Shown here piece by piece: positions 10,456-20,800 of a stretch of DNA of 64,000 nt (positions are counted from its first letter, which is position 1; each line of letters starts with the position of its first letter). The position numbers and the translations under genes are program-made. The DNA is from Beta vulgaris subsp. vulgaris (taxonomy: Eukaryota; Streptophyta; Magnoliopsida; Caryophyllales; Amaranthaceae): positions 50,621,072 through 50,685,071 of the forward strand of contig NC_079205.1 in NCBI RefSeq assembly GCF_026745355.1, in the 5' to 3' direction. The notes below the pieces were generated by a model. That model saw nothing but the letters and a program-made list of their open reading frames with translations. It was not told the DNA's origin and searched no databases.

Positions 10456-12280
10456 GGGCAACCTACTGGAGATTATTCAATACCTTCATTGCAAGTATCC
10501 CTAAGACCCCAAATACTTAAAAAGCACGATTTATCGAAGTCTTATAATATATTGTATATGCCCTAATATGTATATATCCGGACCTTAAGGCAACAAGAAA
10601 AGTGTAGTCCAGCAAGTGAAAAGCACAAGCAGATGCATATAGTTAAAATTAGATGGAAATTACCTCTGGTTGGAGAATAAATCTTGATATAAAAAAATAT
10701 CTCACCATCTACTTCTCCTCGAGATTTTTCCGTTCACACTCAGTTAAGGCCTCATCTCTGCTTAATTCCCTAATACGCCAATCAAGGTATCTTCCACTCA
10801 ATCAGGGTTCAACTATTATTTGTTCTTAAATTCAATAGTAACAATCAATTGCAAAAACAACCCCCAAACTTCATATTATTCTGGGATGATAGAAATTCAA
10901 AGTAAGAAAATAGAAAGATCCATAAAGGCCAAAAAAAGAAGTACTATGAAAACTCACATTACATTCATCATTAAACTCCAATTTAAACACATCTCTAATA
11001 GCATCAGCATGAGCTCAATTACTTCCATCTTTTGGCATGCTCTGGAACAGCAACATGGGAACAACAGTGGTTTGCTGCAGTGGCCGGAATTGGAATCAAG
11101 GTAAGTGATAAAGTTTTTGAAAAACAAAACCCAAAACGAAATCAAAGAAAACCCTAAAAAAATCCCCAAATCTAGAAAACCAAAAAAAAGGAACCTAAAA
11201 TACAGCAATATAAATTACATCAATAAATTTCGAACGAAGTTACCTGGACATGCATTCGAAGGAGCGGACTGAGAGTGAAGAGGGGAAGAGAGAGACATAG
11301 AAGCAGTTTTGTTGAAGAGGGAAAGAGAGACTAAAGGACGAAGGAGGAGGGACGTAGGTTTTGTTGATGCTGGTACTGGCCAGTAAGCAGTTGCATTCAG
11401 ATTCAGACGAACATGAAAGTATGAAACGAACCTTAACTCAAATCCGACATAAAATTCAAAGGAAAGTACTGAAATTAAAAGCCTAAAATCAAAAATTAGG
11501 TTCTAAATGTTGTGTGAATTAACGAATCGAACTTTGATCCAAAACTGAAAATGAAGAACCAAGAACGAGATAGAAGAAACAAGGAAGAAATTACCGAAAA
11601 AATCGAACCTTGGTCATTTCTGAATGTCGAACATCCTCGCACTTCTCTTCCTCTTGATTTAACTACACCAAACATCCTCCCTAATTCTTGATTTCAAAGA
11701 GGAGCGAGAAGGATTAGGGAATTATGATTTCAGATCTAAAAAGGAGAGAAAACCAGAATAGAGAGAGGAGTTAGAACAATCTAGAATCGTGGCGAAGTTA
11801 GACCGCCCATTTCTTGCTTTTCATATGAGAGAGAGGGTCGAAATAAATTCAAATCACTTTAATATGTGAGGGAAAATTAAACTGGAAACCCTAGAAATGG
11901 GGGATCCATCCGAATTCAGAGCTTCTACGAACCTATGGAAGGAGATGATAACAGTATGAGAGAGAAAGAGAAACCAGTGAAGGGAGGGAGAAAACAGAAA
12001 GGCGAAATACTGGGGAAGAGTAGTAATTTCATTAGAAGAGTCAGGGAAGTAAAGGGGAATTAATTAGCAATAAAAAAAAGCACAACCAAATGCTCGGGTT
12101 GATTTACTAGAGGCGCGGAGCACTTAGTCATAAATGCTTGTGTTGATTAGTCAAATGCTCCGGTTGACTAATCAACACAAGCATTTGTGAATTTTTTTTA
12201 TTAAAATTTTCACAAATGCTCGGGTTGATTAGACAACCAAAGCATTTGATAAGTAGCAAAATCATTTTTTTCCACTAGTG

Positions 12281-13490
12281 ATATCTTAGAAAAATTTATA
12301 TAAAACGCAAGCCCATCAGTTAGGGTTTATTTTCTTACTTCATATTTTTCCACTCACACGCCGCAGCCCTCTCATCTCCTCTCACCTTCAGCACTCTCTC
12401 CTCTCACCTCTCACCTCTCACCTTCAGCCCTCTCTCCTCTCACCTTACCCTCACCCTCATTCATCTCTCCTCTCACCTTAATCTTCGAGGAAGACAAATA
12501 ATTTTGCCGATTTGTTTTTTTTCGTCGTTCATTCAATTAATTAAGGCTTTCGTCGTTCTCGTCTTCGTCCGTCTCCACCACCGTCGTTCTCCTCTTCGTC
12601 CGTCTCCACCGCTGTCGTTCTCATAATCGTCTCCACCACCGTCATTCTCGTCTTCGTCTCCATCACCGTCGAAGATCTTCGTCTCCACTACTGTCGAAGA
12701 CCTTCGTCTCCACTACCGTTGAAGACCTTCGTCTCCACCACTGTCGTTCGCCGTCTCCACCAACGTTGTCCACACCAAGCCGTTCGTCCGCACCAACGTC
12801 GTCTCCACCAACGTCGTCCGCACCAACAACTTCACAGTCGCTCGTTTCAAGATTTAATCTGTTTTTTCCATTTTCTTTTAGTTTTTAATTTGCTTTATTA
12901 ATTCTATGTACTTCTATTAGTTCTGTATCTCTATTTTTTTTTCATTTTAGTTTTTTAAATTTTTTTTTTCCTTGTTAGTTCTGTTTTTATTTTTATATTT
13001 TTTTTGTAATTAGGGTTTGTAAAATATTACTTTTATTCAATATATGGTGGTTTGATTTGGTTACTTTTGTAATATTATTGTACTTGACTATTGCAATAGT
13101 CTCCTTGGATGAGAGAATGATAGTGGATGGTTTAGTTGTTTGTTCTATTCTTTCAAATTTTTTTGCAAAATGCAAAAAAAAAAAAATTTTTTTTTTTACC
13201 TCTACCAGGACCTATTGCTGCGGTTTTGGGCAAAAACCGCAGCAACATACCATTATATTGCTGCGGTTTCTAGCCAAAACCGCAGCAATATTTTGTATTT
13301 TTTAAATAAAAAATAAAACTATTGCTGCGGTTTTGCCTAGAAACCGCAACAATATGGTCAGATATTGCTGCGGTTTTAAACCGCAACAATATATGAATTA
13401 CCTATTGCTGCCCCCTTAATTGCTGCACGCCCAAAACTGCAGCAACAAGCCACTTTTTGACCGCAACAATAAGCATTTATTCTATTAGTG
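12281..13490 (+). mobile_element. CACTA-1, 3' part (terminus at 13490)
   Basis: The last ~300 bp (13200-13490) hold TTGCTGCGGTTTT/AAAACCGCAGCAA pairs and end in TTATTCTATTAGTG. From about 13100 on, the sequence parallels the 3' end of the kinesin-bearing element (22150-22524), including the GATAGTGGATGG...TTAGTTG stretch and an A/T-homopolymer block. The body has a CT-rich leader (about 12340-12480), a GTCTCCACCACCGTC-type low-complexity run that includes a 25-bp unit repeated about three times at 12668-12745, and a T-rich intron-like stretch (12840-13020). No captured exon is recognisable in this copy. Confidence 0.82.
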
Positions 13491-13948
13491 AGCTACACTT
13501 CGACGAGACGAGCCGGGCCGGTGCCACCTCATTTAACAGACTGAATAGTCGAGGGATTTCACTGCGTCTGCTCGAGGAACTTACGTGAAGTAAAATTGTG
13601 GAGGCTCGAGGAGTTTACTTCACCTAGCTCGAGTATAATGTTTCGACTACAAATAGGGTAGCAGTAGGAAGAATACAATCGAGTCGTAGGGGCCTAGTGA
13701 TGGTGATGTCAGGTGGGATCAATATGGGACTTTGTTTAGTGATGGACATGTGTCGTCGTCGCGCCAAACTCCTTTGCTCGAGCAGCTGCTATGATATAAT
13801 AAACCTCGAGCAAGAGATGTAGTTGAGTCGGCGCCAAACCCTCTAACTTCGAACTTGGTCATATGATTTCGAGCACACGAATAGCTTGATATGCATATTC
13901 ACCTTCCTCGAGCAATATAAGTGGCTTCATGTGTTCATAAGGGAGTCG

Positions 13949-15335
13949 AGTGCTCGACCAAGGGAGCGAGTGAGTAGCTCGACCAAGGGAGGAAATGAGT
14001 AGCTCGACCAAGGGAGCGAGTGAGTAGCCTGACCGAGGGAGGAAATGAGTAGCTCGACCAAGGGAGTGAGGTGGTAGCTCGACCAAGGGAGCGAGTAAGT
14101 AGCTCGACCAAGGGAGCGAGTGAGTAGCTCCACCAAGGGAGCGAGTCAGCAGCTCGACCAAGGGAATGAGATGGGTAGCTCGACCAAGGGAGCGAGTAAG
14201 TAGCTCGACCAAGGGAGCGAGTGAATAGCTCGACCAAGGGAGCGAGTGAGTATCTCAACCAAGGGAGCGAGTCAGTTGTTCGACCAAGGGAGAGAGTAAG
14301 TAGCTAGACCAAGGGAGCGAGTGACTAGCTCGACCAAGGGAGCGAGTGAGTAGCTCGACCAAGGGAGCAAGTGAATAGCTCCATGAAGGGAGTGAGATGG
14401 GTAGCTCGACCAAGGGAGCAAGTGAGTAGCTCGACCGAGGGAGCGAGGCAGTAGCTCGACCAAGAGAGCGAGTGAATAGCTCAACCGAGGGAGCGAGTAA
14501 GTAGCTCGACCAAGGGAGCGAGGTGGTAGCTCGACCAAGGGAGCGAGGTGAATAGCACGACCAAGGGAGCGAGGTGGTAGCACGACCAAGGGAGCGAGTA
14601 AGTAGCTCGATCGAGGGAGCGAGTAAGTAGCTCGACCGAGGGAGCGAGTGAGTAGCTCGACCGAGGGACCGAGGTGGTAGCTCGACCCAGGGAGCGAGGT
14701 GGTAGCTCGACCAAGGGAGCGAGGTGAGTAGCTCGACCAAGGGAGCGAGTGAGTAGGTCGACCAAGGGAGCGAGTGAGTAGGTCGTCCAAGGGAGCGAGT
14801 GAGTAGCTCGACCAAGGGAGCGAGTGAGTAGCTCGTCCAAGGGAGCGAGTGAGTAGCTCGTTCAAGGGAGCAAGGTGAGTAGCTCGTCCAAGGGAGCGAG
14901 TGAGTAGCTCGACCAAGGGAGCGAGGTGAGTAGCTCGACCAAGGGAGCGAGATGGGTAGCTCGACCAAGGGAGCGAGTGAGTAGCTCGACCAAGGGAGCG
15001 AGTGAGTAGCTCGTCCAAGGGAGCGAGTGAGTAGCTCGTCCAAGGGAGCGAATGAGTAGCTCGTCCAAGGGAGTGAGGTGAGTAGCTCGACCAAGGGAGC
15101 GAGATGGGTAGCTCGACTAAAGGAGCGAGTGAGTAGCTCGACTGAGGGAGCGAGGAAGTAGCTCGACCAAGGGAGCGAGTGAGTAGCTCGACCGAGGGAG
15201 CGAGTAAGTAGCTCGACCAAGGGAGCGAGTAAGTAGCTCGACCAAGGGAGCGAGGTGGTAACTCGACCAAGGGAGCGAGTCAGTAGCTCCACCAAGGGAG
15301 CGAGTAAGTAGCTCGACCAAGGGAGCGAGTATGTA
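13949..15335 (-). repeat. 25-bp minisatellite, about 55 copies, open in three sense frames
   Basis: The plus-strand unit is GTAGCTCGACCAAGGGAGCG plus AGTGA, repeated with point changes and occasional 1-bp insertions (as in the AGATGGGTAGC variants). Because 25 is not a multiple of 3, three consecutive units give 25 codons. The minus strand has no stop in any frame of the unit, so reading cycles through frames as SLPWSSY, SLAPLVELL and TRSLGRATH. A 442-codon frame (15583-14255) results and overlaps shorter frames. The sense strand of LTR-A is the minus strand, so the array could be translated after the gag-position ORF, but nothing shows that it is. Confidence 0.92.
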
Positions 15336-15812
15336 GGTTGAGGGGCATCTTGGACCTTGCTCGAGACGTCTCCGGGGAGAGCCCCATGTATCTCGAGGGG
15401 TGTCATGACGCCATAGCGCTTGACGAACGTCGACTCTAGAAGTTGCGGTGACTTTGGAGTATCCTTCACTCGATCTGGGTGAAGTGCCCAAGTGTAGGTC
15501 TTTCTAGGCTCTGGTGAGCCCCATGTATCTCGAGGGGCGTCTTGGACCTCACTCGAGATATCTCTGGGGCCAATGAGCCCCATTTATCTCAATGGGAACT
15601 TTGGGCCTCGCTCGAGATGTCTCAAGGGATAATGGACCCCATGTATCTCGAGGGACATCTCGGAGCAGCTGCTATGATTAGGTGAACTTCCTCAACCTCG
15701 ACATGGAGCTAATAAGCCCTATGACTTCGAGGAGAGTTTAATTGCCTTGTTGGAAGAGCTTTTGTACTTAGAATATATTTCTTCAAGTAAGATGAATACA
15801 TGGTTCTTGACC

Positions 15813-16055
15813 TTAACGAGGAGCTGATGACCTAGGGGTCGAGGAGCTGTCATATTGGAGGTCCTTACTCGACTCGAGCGAGGCCATCTCGAACTTGCAT
15901 GAATGTTCGAAGGGTGTATGAGGACCTCTACGAACTACGTTTTTCCATGTTGGCTGACTTGATAGAGCGGTCGACTTCGGTCTTGTATGAACGACTTGAG
16001 CACACTCAGGTAGTTGTGACATTTTTTGTTTGACGATCCCCACCGACGGCGCCAA
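15813..16055 (-). CDS. Short ORF in gag position of LTR-A
   Basis: An 80-codon frame begins only a few bases after the LTR and overlaps the primer-binding site, reading MAPSVGIVKQKMSQLPE onward. It has no CCHC knuckle, no gag helix pattern that I recognise and no protease. In Ty3-type elements primed by tRNA-Asp, gag normally begins further downstream, so this may be a chance frame through the leader. It is listed because it is the first sense frame of the element and leads towards the long minisatellite frame. Confidence 0.25.
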   Translation of the reverse strand: MAPSVGIVKQKMSQLPECAQVVHTRPKSTALSSQPTWKNVVRRGPHTPFEHSCKFEMASLESSKDLQYDSSSTPRSSAPR

Positions 16056-16056
16056 C
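16035..16056 (-). other. Primer-binding site of LTR-A (tRNA-Asp type)
   Basis: On the minus strand, directly after the LTR end, the sequence reads TTGGCGCCGTCGGTGGGGAT. TGGCGCCGT...GGGGA is the complement expected for the 3' end of plant tRNA-Asp, the usual primer of many Ty3/gypsy elements. This fixes the LTR at 16058-16487 as the 5' LTR and the minus strand as the sense strand. Confidence 0.85.
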
Positions 16057-16057
16057 C

Positions 16058-16487
16058 TGTTTCGTGTAAAAACTTGTAATATGATATTTGGGGAGTCGTC
16101 TTGAGCTGTGCCCTAGTTCATTTCGAGCAGGCTTCGTTTGGTCGGCCATAATCCTGCAAAATAAGGAAACCTACCCCGGGGGGTGCCCCGCGAACTCCCC
16201 TCCGACGCTCAAGTCAGTAAATAACTTTGTGGAGGGGAAAAGTAGTGAGAGAAGTTCTCAAGTGATAGAGATTAGATACCTGAGTTATGGGGATACCTTC
16301 CCTATTTATAGAAAGTTGTTCCAGATGAAAACTGTAATTTGTATTGCCAACAGGGGTATTTTCATCCCTTCAGTGATTTTAAGCCTAGCAAGGCTATAGG
16401 CTATTATATATGTCAGGCTTAATTCCCGGCAAGGGTCTTTTCTCCTTGTCATATGTTATTGGGCTCGCCATATTTTGGGCCCAAACA
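16058..16487 (-). repeat. LTR-A 5' LTR (430 bp)
   Basis: On the minus strand it begins TGTTTGGGCCC at 16487 and ends GAAACA at 16058, nearly matching the plus-strand LTR at 6271-6699. It is flanked on the right by TTATT (16488-16492), the partner of AATAA at 6700-6704. A TATA-like element (CTATAAATAGG, minus) lies near 16310. The plus-strand open frame at 16088-16399 is a chance frame through the LTR. Confidence 0.9.
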
Positions 16488-16492
16488 TTATT

Positions 16493-16819
16493 GACTATGA
16501 ATCTACCTTGAACAAAACCACCTTGATTCTCAATGATGATATCAGGTAATACTATCATGTGTCTGCCACATAATACCTTTGTAACACACTTATAAAATGT
16601 ATTACAACAAGATATAGGTCTGCATTCAGTGACATTACTAGGACATTTTGTCTTAGGTATTAAGGTAATTATTGTATTATTCAATTCCTTCAATAACCTG
16701 CCACTATTGAGTGTGTCTAACACTACTTCGATTACTTCTTCCCCAATGATACTCCATGCATATCTGTAAATATAAGATCCAAAATCATCAGGGTCAGTAG
16801 CCTTACTTCCTAGGATAGA
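16493..16819 (-). pseudogene. LINE-B reverse transcriptase, N-terminal part
   Basis: The minus strand encodes the start of an L1-type reverse transcriptase: a PDDFGSYIYRYAWSI block, LKELNNTIITLIPK, the RPISCCNTFYKCVTK motif and IIENQGGFVQGRF. It ends at the LTR-A target duplication and begins at the target duplication of the LTR element at 16820. The paralogous stretch in LINE-P is at 39480-39790. Its continuation is found on the opposite strand at 6700-6989. Confidence 0.9.
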
Positions 16820-18493
16820 TGTAACATCCCGCACTTCCGAGCTGCTAGCTAAACACACTTAAGATACGCTAATTACAATTAACGCTTAATAACCTTGATT
16901 TATATTCACTTGCAGCGGAAACATCACTTATAGAACGATCCTGGACCTGTGGGTTATCAACATAATAACTTCATAACCAATAACAGATTACAATTTACTT
17001 TATTCCCAAAATAATATAATACTTAAACACCAAATGAGGACCTAATATTTAATAACTTATATTCTATATCTAACTTCAAATCACTAATATATTTACAATT
17101 CCATAATCAACTCTTTACTTTCGATCCACTACAAGCTCCAATACAAACCTACAAATTACAGAAGGAAATACAAGACAAAAACAAAACTAAAATGAGCGAA
17201 AAACTCAGTAACTTTACTTCAGCCCGTCAAAACGGTTTTGGTTCGTAAACATTTTTCATATCAGAAACAAACTTGGTAATTGTTTGGAAATAATTCATCT
17301 TTTACATATATCGCTGGCATAGCTTAGTAACATTACATAAATTGCTGGCAAGTACATGTTTATAACATAACTTAACATAATATTCGACCTTATCTGGTCT
17401 TAACTCATATACGAATCATTTTTCTCCACCTGTACCTTGTCCACTACTCATCTCAGTTCATAAACAAAGCCAGCTAAAACCTTTTCGAAAACGTTTTCCC
17501 ATTATCATACTCAAATCACATGTCTAGAATACTTTATAGTTTTCGAACAATTCCAATAACATAATGAAAGTATTATTCTTTCATAACCATCAAATATCAA
17601 TTCATAATTAACTTATAAATATTCATCCATAACCATGGCCATGACTATAAACAATGTATGATATTGAAAACACAATACAACATGGGCATGTAAATTCAGT
17701 TTGCTGAACATAAAGGTTACCTCAAACTCAAGAACAATTATATGCAACTTCCAAGAATCATAACTTGATCTCATCTCAACTTGAAGCATATTCATATACA
17801 TGTCCATAGGGATTCTCCAACAATAACCTCATAACAATAACGAGAATTAACAACTATCCTCATCAAGATTAGATAAAATAAGCTGACTATTTCACTTTCT
17901 TAACACTTTTTATTAGCTATCAAATATAACTACTCTAACATAACAACTCACTCTTCATTACCCATAACCTGTACAATTTATATCTTATTCCCAATCTCAT
18001 AACTTAATCCATTTTCGGAAGTGCGGGATGTTACAAATGGTATCAGAGCAAAGAACCAAGGAAAACAAGCTGCCAAAAGCTCCCTGTTGGGACGCCAGAA
18101 ATGGCGTGAGGAGAGAGAGAAAGAAGAAGATGTGTTCTTGTGTTTGTTTGTGAAATGATTTTGATGATACTGAATAAGGGTCTTCCCATCTCATATATGC
18201 AGAATGGGTAAGGGTAAACTTGTAATTTTCTGTTTAGTATTAGGGTGAAATCGTCCTTTCACTCGCTTATTCAATGTTCCTAGCATAACCCATAAATTAC
18301 TTAATTATCACATAGCTCATGTTATTAGTTAGCTAATAACACAAAATATACATGTCAGCAACAATTTCACATAACTTTCATTTACACTTCTAGAATTCGA
18401 AGCGTATCGATTACAATTTAATTTAATCATCATTAACTTAATTGTTTGCGGATTATTGATTCTAATATTAGCTTAATAATTCAGGCTATTACA
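16820..18493. mobile_element. LTR-element remnant in LINE-B with perfect ATAGA duplication
   Basis: The insertion begins TGTAACATCCCG, ends GGCTATTACA, and is flanked by ATAGA on both sides (16815-16819 and 18494-18498). An internal CGGAAGTGCGGGATGTTACA at 18016-18035 is the exact 20-bp inverse of the left end and is followed by TGGTATCAGAGC (18038-18049), a tRNA-Met primer-binding site. One reading is a plus-strand 5' LTR (16820-18035) plus a collapsed internal and 3' part. However, the TTGCAGCGGAAA stretch near 16910 lies in the orientation that Tekay-like LTRs show at their 3' ends on the minus strand. The orientation is therefore unsettled. No coding domain is visible. Confidence 0.65.
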
Positions 18494-18498
18494 ATAGA

Positions 18499-20045
18499 AA
18501 ACAAGACATGCTTCACTTCTTTAGATGTGTATGGTGCCATCAATACGTGCCTATGCTCTTCTGTTACCAGTGGCCCAGCTTGTACAACCTTTGGCATTAT
18601 CATCCTCTTGTAATGTATATTTGTGCCTAGAAGCTTGTTATAATACTCCAAAGAAGCTTCTATAATTCCTCCAGGCTTGCCGTGCCACTCCCATCTCTCA
18701 CTATGGATGCTATTTATGTGATTCTTTTCTCTTTTGGATTTAATAGATTGATGAAATAGAGTTTAATTTTGTTTTCATCACCATCTTTAAGCCAATCTAA
18801 TTTTGCCTTATGCTTTAAGAATGCTAAGCTCCATGCTTCAGTTTATACTCATGAAAATATCTCAGTTCTGCTTCAACTACTTCAGTGTCCCTTAGGTTCA
18901 AGTGGATCTGTTTTTATGCATCTAATTGCTTGTTGAGCTTTATTCAGGAGTCTGAGTACCTTCTTAACTTCTTTCAATTTATTCAGGATTCTATACATTT
19001 TTAAACCTTCAACAACTACTAACCAGGCTTGTCTTATTTTCTCCCGGAACTGTGTATCTCCCTTCCACATTGTGAAATATCTGAATGGTTTCTTTCTGCC
19101 TCTACCATTGGGATATATAGTGAGAATAGCTGAAGAGTGATCAAATTCCAATTTTTCTTGGAAAATTATTTCTGCACTAGGAAACATTTTTAGCCATGCT
19201 TGATTCCCCATCATTCTATCAAAAGTTGAGAAGACATTATCTTCCCCTTGTTGTTTGTTGTTCCATGTGAAAAAAGAACATGTACATTTAATATCTACCA
19301 CTCCACATTCTCCTATACAATCTCTCATAGGAGTTATTTCATGTACTCTCACCAATGAACCCAACCTTTCATCACTATTTATAACACTATTAAAATCCCC
19401 ACATATTATTCATGAATCATGAGTTTTTAACATTTTCAAATCCTACCATAATTCCTTTCTTTTACTTCTTTCATTAAAGGCATATATATATGTACAATAA
19501 GAACCATCACCACCACTACAAGGTTGACCAAAACAATACAAAAGTTGACCAGTACCTTTAATGATGTTGACAATAAAACTCCCTGGCTTTCATGCTATAA
19601 TTATCCTGCCATTAGCATGATAAGTTGCATTTAATGAGAAGCACCAACCTGTAAACACTCTCTGGTAAAGTGCACCTAAGTTAGGAGCATTCAGCTTTGT
19701 TTCCAAGAGGTCTACCATACCAACTGCATATCTATGAATAAAATATTTAACTGCCTTTTGCTTGTTGATATTGTTGACCCCTCGAACGTTCCAACATAGA
19801 ACTTTATCCATTTTGGATAGGGAAAGTCCCCTCTCCCTTGTCTCCTGTCACTACATTATTTCCTTGTTCTTCTAAGATCTCAACAACTGGGTATTCCTCT
19901 ACTACATTTTGTATGAGTGTATGAAAAGAGTTATCATCCTCAAGGCCTTTTGAAAACCATCAGGGTCCATTTCCATCTCCTTGGTCCCCCTGTTCTCCTC
20001 CTGCTTATCTTTTTCCTTGTTTTGCATTCTGTCATCTGCTACATT
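18499..20045 (-). pseudogene. LINE-B: ORF1 C-terminus and ORF2 endonuclease domain
   Basis: From 20045 to 19815 the minus strand carries an acidic ORF1 C-terminal tail comparable to that of LINE-P before its ORF2. ORF2 starts at 19811 (MDKVLCWNVRGVNN), the first motif of the APE-type endonuclease, followed by VDLLETKL. Further down, 19364-18882 has FFTWNNKQQG, FSTFDRMMGN and a FDHSS block, corresponding to the later endonuclease motifs (W-S/N-N-K and S-D-H-S). The frames are broken at about 19590 and between 19590 and 19364. The linker to the reverse transcriptase runs to 18499, where the ATAGA-flanked LTR element is inserted. The nuclease would nick target DNA to prime reverse transcription. 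This copy is dead. Confidence 0.85.
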
Positions 20046-20800
20046 CTCTAGTATAAAAGAATGTTTAGGCACATTGTATGCATTCCACACCCAAGGGTAC
20101 CATCTTACTCTCACTTGCTGACCAATCAACCATTTACACCCATCTCTAGCTATGTACTTCTTGTCTAATCCTCTCCATTTATTATTCTGTTAAGTATACC
20201 CTGCCTTAAACACATCTTTCACCTTACATATGTTCTTCCATGCCCAGCTAGCAGGTGGAGGAGCATTGTACTCCCACCAATTCTCCTCCTTGATATAGAT
20301 ATGATGTACCCATTTTATCTAGAGTGTATCCTTTTTTGCCAGTTGCTAGACATATTTTCTAATTGCTGTTGTATTCCAGGTCAAGCAATCTCTAATACCC
20401 AAGCATCCATACTGCTTAGGTTCACAAATCCAACTCCAAGCAATAGGAGGAGGTTTTTGTAGATGAATCTTGCCTTCCCATAGATAGGCCCTATATATCT
20501 GCAATACTTGTTGCATAACACCCTTTGGGAGTACAAATATCTGAGCCTAGTACACATGTAGGCTTAACAGTATAGAGTTTATAAGAGTCACCCTAGCTGC
20601 TTATGATAAGTGCCTAGAACTCCAGCACACAATTCTTTTCACAATCCTATCTACAAGAATACCACAATCAGCTTTGGATATTCTTTTGGATGTGATAGGA
20701 ATTCCTAGGTACTTAACTGGAAATTTAACCTTTTCAAATCCAGTGAACCTCAATATACTTTGCTGAATATCCTCAGGAACACTAGCAAAATACACTGTAT
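20046..20800 (-). pseudogene. Displaced LINE fragment: RT C-terminus and zf-RVT region
   Basis: 20795-20601 encodes a FPVKYLGIPITSKRISKADC block typical of the L1-type RT thumb region, followed by weaker matches and a WNAYNVPKHSFI motif at about 20085 from the zf-RVT domain. These belong at the 3' end of ORF2, yet here they precede the ORF1 tail and the endonuclease start on the same strand. They must come from a second LINE copy or from a rearrangement. Stops and frame changes are frequent. Confidence 0.75.

Larger units (their letters stand above)
6990..12280. mobile_element. CACTA-2, main body and right arm
   Basis: The segment starts with AAATGCTCCGG-type subterminal words at 6990-7075 and ends with the same words at 12080-12245 followed by the terminus TTTTTTCCACTAGTG (12280). 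About 5.2 kb lie between. I find no transposase motif, so the element looks non-autonomous. Minus-strand DNA at about 11220-11990 resembles a gene leader (CT-rich, then an AGGGTTT-type stretch). A few short minus-strand pieces look like exons, for example 7359-7428, a 70-nt stretch after a TTTGCAG acceptor-like site that ends in a TAA. Their protein is not recognised. Confidence 0.75.
13491..16057 (-). mobile_element. LTR-A internal region, 5' half
   Basis: On the minus strand this follows the 5' LTR and its primer-binding site. It contains a short gag-position ORF (16055-15813), a set of ~58-bp repeats (about 15345-15700, marked by CCCCATGTATCTCGAGGG), a 25-bp minisatellite, and CTCGAG-rich unique DNA down to the CACTA-1 terminus. 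A GAGCAGCTGCTATGAT word occurs at both 13780 and 15663. Apart from the minisatellite frame there is no retrotransposon domain. Confidence 0.75.

Noticed and set aside
4838..13490. Interpretation of the left and right CACTA ends as four independent insertions
   Set aside because: The 3-bp flanks pair exactly (GCT/AGC and TAT/ATA), 5'-type and 3'-type ends are complementary, and the surrounding LTR and LINE halves also pair. One inversion is simpler.
13949..15335. Regular repeats that might be a CRISPR array
   Set aside because: The 25-bp units are directly adjacent with no unique spacers, and the setting is a plant retroelement. It is a minisatellite.
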